Below are positions 56,983 through 64,000 of a DNA stretch of 64,000 bases, one piece after another. Each line of letters opens with the position of its first letter. The first letter of the stretch is position 1. Under the pieces are notes generated by a model, which did no database searches, was not told the DNA's origin, and saw nothing but the letters and a program-made list of their open reading frames with translations. Source of the stretch: Diaporthe sp. PMI_573 (lineage: Eukaryota > Ascomycota > Sordariomycetes > Diaporthales > Diaporthaceae); assembly GCA_021399435.1 (NCBI GenBank), contig JAJTUP010000016.1, positions 558,001-622,000 of the forward strand. The letters are read 5' to 3'. The position numbers and the translations under genes were made by a program.

Positions 56983-58423
56983 CTAGAAGCAGAAGACCTG
57001 GTCCGTGATCTTTGACGACGCCCCGGGCTTCTCATATCCCAGCTCCACCAATCCTTTCTTCGCGGCGTTGACCATCCCCGGTGGCCCGCAGAGCATGACC
57101 CTGGAGCCGTCTTCCTTTGGGTCGGGGAACTTCTCCGCCATGAGCTCCTTGGTGACGTACCCTGTGCCGTACGCCCAGTTCTCAGGGGGGTGGTCGAGAA
57201 GGTAGAACATTTTGAAGTTCTTGGGGTACCGCCTGGCAAAGGACTCGAGGTCCTTGCGCAGCAGGATGTCGTCCTCGCTCCGGTTGGCGTATATCAGGCT
57301 GACCTCGGTGGTATCCCTCTCGTCCTCGCAGATGGCGCGGATCAGCTGGTACATGGGCGTTATCCCTGTGCCACCTGCTAGCATGCCGATCTTCTTGCAG
57401 AGGCCCCTCTTGTACCGCATCGCGCCCTTGGGCCCGCGGAACAGGACCTCATCTCCGATAGACAGGTGCTTCAGGTACTTGCCAGTCAGCTGGCCGTCGT
57501 CGTACACCTTGATGACAAGTTCCAGGACGCCCTTGTCCGAGTTGTTGGACACGGGCGTATATGATCGCTGAACAGTCGCGCCGTCTATTGTTGTCTTGAT
57601 TGCAACGTGCTGGCCTATTGGCAGGCCCAGGACGGCGTCGGGTGTCGGTAGCTCGAACACAAGTCTGTAAACGTTTGCTGTGACGAGTTCCTTCTCGATC
57701 AGGGGCAGAGGGTGGTATGTTGATGGGTCCAGGAAGCCGCGCTGCAACAGTGGATCTGCCTTTGCTACTTTTGGGATCTTCTTGTGTGGTGCGTGGTGTA
57801 GCGCACCAGCCTCCATGTCGAGCAGCTTTGAGAATCTCTTGACAGCGACGCCTCCCGCGACGAGCGCAAGTGCCGATGCGATAACGAAACCCTCAATGAA
57901 ACCGAGGCCGCCCCCGCTTCTTGGGCCCTCGATCTGTCTGAGCTTGAGAAGATTTGACAGTGCAGACAGATCCATCCTGCGCAGGCCAAGTGCGGCTCCG
58001 GCCAGAGCACCCAGAGATACGACTGCCCCGCCGACTGCTGTCGATGCACTGCTGCCCGACTTTTTCGATGCTGGTGGTGTCTGTAGTGTCACACGCACGG
58101 GCTTTGGTGCTGAAGACTTGCCGGCGCCCTTGAGCTTGCCGACACGGAAATCGGCCATGATCTCGAATGCATCCTCAGAATGGCCGGCATTGTCGAAAGC
58201 CTCAGTCGCGTCTGTTCCGGCGGCTTCTACCAAAATCTCCGAACCTCCCGGGTGTTCTTCCAGATATTTGGTAAGATCATAGACTGTGCGCTGCTCGTCA
58301 GCTGGTCGTTCTCATGCCTTCGGATCGATGTTGCTCACCCTCGCCATTGATGACCATCCAGGCGTCGTCGGCCCCCCGGTGGCCTGCGACCTCTTTGGCC
58401 GTGTATTCTGTATCTACAGACAT
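56983..58423 (-). CDS. Cytochrome b5 / NADH-cytochrome b5 reductase fusion
   Basis: Two exons on the minus strand, 58423-58339 and 58283-56983, 461 residues. The N-terminal cytochrome b5 domain has the heme-binding HPGG (His39) and the second heme ligand His63 in NAGHSED. A linker with two hydrophobic segments (about 111-130 and 156-177) follows and may anchor the protein. The reductase half has the FAD-binding RSYTPVS (268-274), the NADH-binding GGTGITP (332-338) and CGPPGM near the end. The enzyme passes electrons from NADH via FAD to heme and on to desaturases, P450s or other acceptors, probably at the endoplasmic reticulum. It is divergent from a cytochrome P450 gene. Confidence 0.93.
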
Positions 58424-59525
58424 ATTGTACCGAGTGCTCTAAAGTGAAAGACGAAAGAGACTTTGGAAAGAAAATGGTTCTCTGGACAGGGCCTATGCAC
58501 AGTACACTATTAGTTTTTTAACGATGGCTACTGGCGGCGGGCTTGTATATAAATGGAAGCGAAATATCATGGATACTTGGCCGGCAAGCGGTCCCCTATC
58601 ACTCCCTGTCCCACAGCCTGCGTGTACCGGACCCTCAAAAACTAGCCAGGGATGAACCTTTCGATTTTAGAGTGGAACGCCGAGGCTCTGGAAGCTTCAT
58701 TGCAACCCTACAATCGATCTGCCGAGGCGCCGGCCAGATCCGGAAGCATCCGGGGCCGCGATACGGCCTGCTGTAGGGACCTGTTCCAGTTTTTGCCAAT
58801 CCCAAAAAGTCTACTGGCCCGGGATCGCCCTCGTGCGATTCGGGCCTCGCAACTGGTGTGTCGGCTCTACGTCATGACGCGAGCTCAACTGAGCTGCGAG
58901 CAAGTTTACACTACCGCACTAGGCTCGTCAGTCGTGTGGCGTGAGATTTTCGCGTACTCGGGCAGTATTTTGCTCTCCAGCACCGGCGAGCCGAGGCAAC
59001 TAGATGGGCACAGCAAGGGCCCCCGAAATACCTAGGCAGCTCTGCCCGACTCCACCGAAAATTTCTCTACAGAGGATATTTTCAGCACGCATTGCGTGAA
59101 TCTCGCCTTGCCCGGGTCCACCACACCAGCGACACCTGGCAGGGCTCGACTCGCTTCTTTCGCGTGGACGGTCCCGTACACGCCTCGGCAAGTGGACATT
59201 GTGCAATTAATAATGCCTCTCGCCGGCTTCGCCTTGCAGGTTCGGATCTGCGTGCCAAAGATACGTATGCCTGCAGCTACGGGGTTTTCCAGAATGCTGT
59301 CATTGTTCGGCACCGGACGTAGCCCCTGACCGCCGATAATGAAGCTGCGGCGCCCAGCAGACTCATTTATATATCGCCGCTCCCAATGTTCTTGAGCTCA
59401 TGGCACATGCGTACTATTATTATAACAGGCCATCAAAGTAATATCTACTCAATCATCCAGACAATCGGGCTGCCTTCATTCAAGTCCACTCTGATTCCCA
59501 CAGGCAACTGCAGCAATAAGTCAAG
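58424..59525. promoter_or_regulatory. Shared divergent region, b5 reductase / P450
   Basis: A 1.1 kb region lies between the divergent starts. Open frames in 58.5-59.3 kb occur on both strands without family features. No strong TATA match; co-regulation is possible but unproven. Confidence 0.4.
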
Positions 59526-61253
59526 ATGAGACCAGACTTTGTGCCTAAGCACTTCTATCTGCTTGGCGAGGATGTCTCCACAGCACGAGAGATCGACATT
59601 CCCTCAACAGTAGACGAGGACGAACTCAGGCAATTGGTTGCATCACATTTTGCCATTGTCAGCGCAAAAGGTATGCACCTAGACACAGCAATTCCCCGAT
59701 TGGCTGCTTAATACTGACTATCATCGCCAGGCATTGGATTTGTAAATGATCATGAGGCCTTCTCATCGGTGGCGGAAGTACTAGACGCCCAAGGCCCAGT
59801 CGCCATTACTATTGACGGCCGTGGGGTCCGTGAGGTTCAAGGGCCCAAGGGTCTGCCATATGTCGGCAACTATTTTGAGATATACCCCGATCATCTGGGT
59901 AACCACCAGCGACTATTCGAGAAATATGGCCCTATCTTCAAGACCAACAACATGGGTTCCAGCACTTACCTCACAAACGATCCCGCACTGGCAGGTATCT
60001 TCTTCTCAGAAAACGACTTTTTCACCAAGGACATTATCCCAGGCCACCCTCTCTACCCCATCAAGAACACTGAGGCGGGTGTCTTCTTGGGCGACACGGA
60101 CACGGAGGAATGGAAAGTCGCACACAAGTTCCTGCCGCCATTCTTTGGGCCAAAGGCTGTGCGTCATTACGCCCCGACCATGAACCAGACAGTCGAGGGC
60201 GCGTTCAAGGTTTTCGACGAACTCGCGGATCGCGATGAGGCATGGAACGTGTACTCGTATATGCTGAAGCTCGGCTCACAGGCCGTCGGCAAGCTGATTC
60301 TTGGCATGGACTTCAACCACTTCTCCTCGGTAGACGCGCCACCGCACGAGATGGTGATCCTCATGGCCACATCTCTGGAGCTTAACAAGAAGATCACGTC
60401 GATGGGCAGCTGGTACGCCCACCTCCCATTCGGCGACCCGAAGAAGCTATATGATGCGAAGGAGCGCATGAAGGTGATGATCGAGGAGGTCATTGCGGGT
60501 GCATCGAGAGGCATTGAGGACCTGGACCTACAGGAGGCGGCGCTGAAGGCGAACAACATGGTCGACTACGTGCTGCGCGCCACCGACAACAAGGGCAACA
60601 AGATCCCGACGAACCGTGTCCTGGAGCCACTTGTAGTCGCCACCGGAGCCGGCTTCACCACGACCAGCTCCCTCCTGTCCTGGCTCATCTACGGCATGGT
60701 TAACTACCCAGGCATGCAGGAGCGCCTGCTCCAGGAGCTCGTTGACAACGACTTCACCGACGACACGGAGGTGACGGCCGACCTGACGGCCAAGCTGCCC
60801 TTCCTCGACCACTTCATCAAGGAGACGCAGCGCCGGCACAACCCTTCGTACCAGCCCGCGCGCACGGCCAAGTGCGACCTCGTCCTACCCGGCGGTTACA
60901 AGATCCCCAAGGACTCCATCGTCATACCCGCGCTGCACCACATCCACAACAACCCGGCCATCTGGGGCAACCCGGCGTCCTTCGACCCGGACCGCTGGGA
61001 CACCGACCGCGTCAGGAACAAGCCCACCAACAGCTACATCCCCTTCGCGACGGGGCCCCGCGGCTGCATCGGGTTCAACTTTGCCCTGCAGGAGGTGCGC
61101 ATCTTCCTGACCAAGCTCATCTGGCGCTACGAGTTCAGCCTGGCCACCGAGGGCGCGATCGACTACGACCCCATGTTCCAGCTCATCCGCCCCACGAACC
61201 TGTACGTGCGCGCCGAGAGGAGGGTGAAGTGGCCACCAAGGAGTGATGCGTAG
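59526..61253 (+). CDS. Cytochrome P450 monooxygenase with a soluble N-terminal extension
   Basis: Two exons, 59526-59670 and 59731-61253, 555 residues. P450 hallmarks: the proline-rich start QGPKGLPYVGN at about residue 84, an I-helix ATGAGFTTTSS, ExxR as ETQR (413-416), the PERF-like FDPDRWD, and the heme loop PFATGPRGCIG with the thiolate Cys494. Instead of a membrane anchor the first about 80 residues are charged, with short hydrophobic strands (HFAIVSAKGIGFV, VAITIDG), a small domain I do not recognise. Family and substrate cannot be named from the sequence. It stands beside a cytochrome b5/b5 reductase, a plausible electron donor. Splicing after codon 48 is phase 1 and in frame. Confidence 0.9.
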
Positions 61254-64000
61254 AGTCCTGCTGCTGTTATTGTAGTGAGTGCGCGAGTGAGCGCCGCAGC
61301 GGTCAGCTTGACCTGGTCCGGGAGCGCGGTGAGCATGACTCGTTGCCTCCCAGGCGGTGGGGCTGAGGATGTGACGGATGGACGACCTGAGCGCAGAGCC
61401 GCCACTGCGAACTCGGCATTAATGTTAACTTCTCACCTGGAGTTTCTGAGGGCATTGTTTTGTTCTAGGTGGCGGGACGAGGCGAATTGGTGATATGGTT
61501 CTCGGAGTTCAGGTTGGCGTTTTACTGGCGTCCTGAGTATCGTGGGTTGCCTTCTGTGCAGCGATTGTGGGAAATTGTGGGCCCATAGACAGAATAGATT
61601 CTCGCTCACAATGCAAAGAATCGATCGATCATGGTTCTTGTTTGCCCCGTTCCGTATTTCAAATCGTGATCTATTTTTCCGGCTCGTCCCCGGGGGGAGA
61701 AAAACACCGGAAGTTCATGGCGCGTTTTGATGCTCTCGTAACCTGATGTTTTCTCAAAGAACACAAGCCAGAAAAGGGAAAGCGTGCGCGACATGAATAG
61801 ATCGAGCGATCGGAGTACTGTTGACGGAGTCTCGGGCCACTTGGCTCACCCGGAATATTCGACAAAGTTTGAAAGTTGACAAAGCGGACCAGACCCACGG
61901 AGCCTTTCGTGCCAAGGTTCAGATCAGGCCGTTGGTTCCACAGACCTCTGGCCAGCTGCGAGATCTGAGATACGATTTGGCAGCGGGCATATTGTGGTCT
62001 GGGTCGGGCGATGCGGCTGACGCCGGAGCCAATGGGAAGACATTCTCAGCCTTGGGACGACCCAGGCGTCCGTACCTCGCGTTCTTGCACAGCTTTGGTG
62101 AATGGGCGGATGGCTGGAAAGGGAGATGGTTCCGATGGTGATCCTGGGCCAAGGGAACGTCCGAGTCCAGCGGTTGTCAAAGATCTGCACTGTCAAGTTT
62201 CAGTCCAAAAGATACGAAAATGCATGTATCTGGAAACGCGGCACATGAGAGGTCAAGCACCGGGCCGTTGCAGCAGGCACACTGGGAAAACATGTTCCCG
62301 CTCCTATAGGTTCTCTTCCACCCAAGGTGGGATATCAGTTGCTTTGGAGTTTAATTCGAGATCGAACAATTCTCGGTTTCGTATACCTAACGTTGGAATG
62401 CGAAAGTATACTGATTGCCGTCCATCCCAAATCTGGTGAGCAACACAAACAGCCAGGAAATGTGCGGAGAGCGGGCTTACCTGGTGGTCATTGCTCATCA
62501 TGCCCAAGAATCTTGAATGATCTTGGCTTGAATGCGGATTTTGCAACATCAGATTTCGCTCTGATTTTTTGGAAAAGGCCGAGAAAGTGAGCATGCCTTG
62601 AAAATGATCGACCCATCTGTGGAAATCTCCGAAGATCTATCCTTGGTGGTCGCATAATGGCCGTGTTAGCGTACCAAGATATGCCCATGTAGCCGGGCTA
62701 TATGGTGGAACAAGTCCAGAAATCCATCAAGGTGCCTAACTCCTAAGGGTCGCTGATCATGTTCCTCATTGGTCCTGAATGTCCAGGGTGGACGCATAGT
62801 CGCGATGCGAGTGGTAGGGGTAGACATCCTGCCCTCAGATCTGGCAATTGGTTGAACTGCTGTCTAATAATCACCCCATTTCCGTGCCCACCATGTTCTC
62901 CTGCGGGCATGGCATATGATATCCGGTTTCCGGGGCCCCTAGGGAAAGGGCGGAAAGTTACGACCTGTCTAGAGCTGCGCGGCCGCCATGAGCGGAAACA
63001 GCTCTTGAGACTAGACAATTCCTGGGATGATCCGGCAGTCGGCAACATGTGTCCAGGGTCACGTGCAGCTGGTACCCTACAGGTGTGGCGGAGGGCACTG
63101 TGGCACCCGGGAGGTGTAACAGTGACTTAAGCTTATATTGCCGGGAAGGGCTGTGCGGCCGCAGAGTTCAAGTGCAGATCAGACGACCCTAAAGCTGTAC
63201 ATGTCCAGAGACCTGTTGTCAATGCTGATGAGGCTGGCTCGATCTTGCACCAACCTTGTGCTCAGACACTGTAAGACTACCTGCATTGGGGAATTCCCGG
63301 TGTGCTGCTGCCGTGCTGCCGATTATGGCAGCCGGCGCTGAAGAAGACTCTGGAGAAATTGGGTTGTTGTTGAGGTAGCATTGTACAGGACAGTGGTGTG
63401 GCACGATCAAATGCAACGTCTTTTGGAGAATCGGAAATAAGCTTTACGCTGGCCAGGGTCTCGATGTGGCATCAACGATCCAGAGGGCGATCTAACACAT
63501 AACCCCTGGGGATTATTGCCCCCTGGGGGTTATTGCCCTGCCATGCTGACAGCTGTTGGGATGCTAACAAGGCCGGGCTGGCAGCCTAGGCCGGCGGCAT
63601 GTGAGCGCTCGGATCCGACGCGCGCGCGCGCTTCCTCGAACACCCACAGCCTTGTCAGGCAAGCGTTGCAGCGCGCATACGTGTTTTGGAGCTGTCACAA
63701 TTCTTGTTCCTCCGTGAAGCCGGCTAATACATGTGGCACAAATGGGCCTAAGTCTGTCAATTTCGGTGATATTATTCCAGTAATGCCGTAAAGTAACTTC
63801 TTAAATTGGTGACCAAGCTTTTATGCAATTAAACATTCTAGGCGGGTGCTGTGTGTGTCCCCTAGTGCAACTTAATAGATTCCCTTGTCAGCCCACCTAG
63901 GCACAGTACTGCTAGCAAGCCTCTACCAAAGCAATCGCCTTAGCCTTAAACTTGAAACAGGTTCCAAGAATAGAGGCAAAGATCAACCATGTTTAATTAC
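61254..64000. other. Gene-poor right end
   Basis: About 2.7 kb with only short frames. There is a short direct repeat of a TTATTGCCC-centred segment at about 63505-63540 and a (GC)n run near 63618-63630. No gene, RNA or complete mobile element is recognised. Confidence 0.4.

Overview
The window looks like nuclear DNA of a filamentous ascomycete, probably a sordariomycete. Most genes are split by short introns (about 40 to 250 bp) with GT...AG borders and internal CTAAC/CTGAC-like branch sites. There are no operons, and the families present (LysM, multi-modular GH18 chitinase, HET, C2H2 plus ubiquitin-like, DUF7580-like, DHA1 transporters) are typical of Pezizomycotina. The exon structures below were assembled by hand from frame, splice-site and family logic. 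Every complete joined model (all but the damaged OPT copy and the frameshifted DUF7580-like gene) closes in frame.

Layout. 1-455: the 3' end of an unrecognised gene. 0.6-9.8 kb: a divergent pair, a seven-LysM secreted protein and a 1,823-residue chitin-binding GH18 chitinase. 12.5-14.1 kb: a flavin monooxygenase. 14.7-34.6 kb: an accessory block bounded by two paralogous, intron-rich protein kinase-like genes. Between them lie a small 110-residue gene, a 2-oxoglutarate/Fe(II) oxygenase, two secreted cysteine-containing proteins, a J-domain protein, an aldo/keto reductase and a decayed oligopeptide transporter. 35.1-39.9 kb: a divergent pair of a DUF7580/HeLo-like gene (apparently frameshifted) and a C2H2 plus ubiquitin-like-domain gene. 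40.4-42.5 kb: a DHA1-type MFS exporter. 43.5-51.6 kb: a conserved housekeeping stretch with prefoldin subunit 4, the centromere protein CENP-W, a YAG7-like RGG protein and a large AAA ATPase. 52.4-54.2 kb: a HET-domain gene. 57.0-61.3 kb: a divergent pair of a cytochrome b5/b5-reductase fusion and a cytochrome P450. The rest is intergenic, with the largest gene-poor stretches at 9.8-12.5, 22.5-25.8, 54.2-57.0 and 61.3-64.0 kb.

How the genes work together. The LysM and chitinase genes share one 0.85 kb intergenic region and both act on chitin outside the cell. The b5/b5-reductase and the P450 also share one intergenic region and could be redox partners. Prefoldin 4 and CENP-W share a 0.4 kb bidirectional promoter. 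The duplicated kinases, HET, DUF7580-like and zinc-finger/ubiquitin-like genes are of the lineage-variable kind often linked to fungal self/non-self recognition or signalling, but nothing in the sequence proves that role here.
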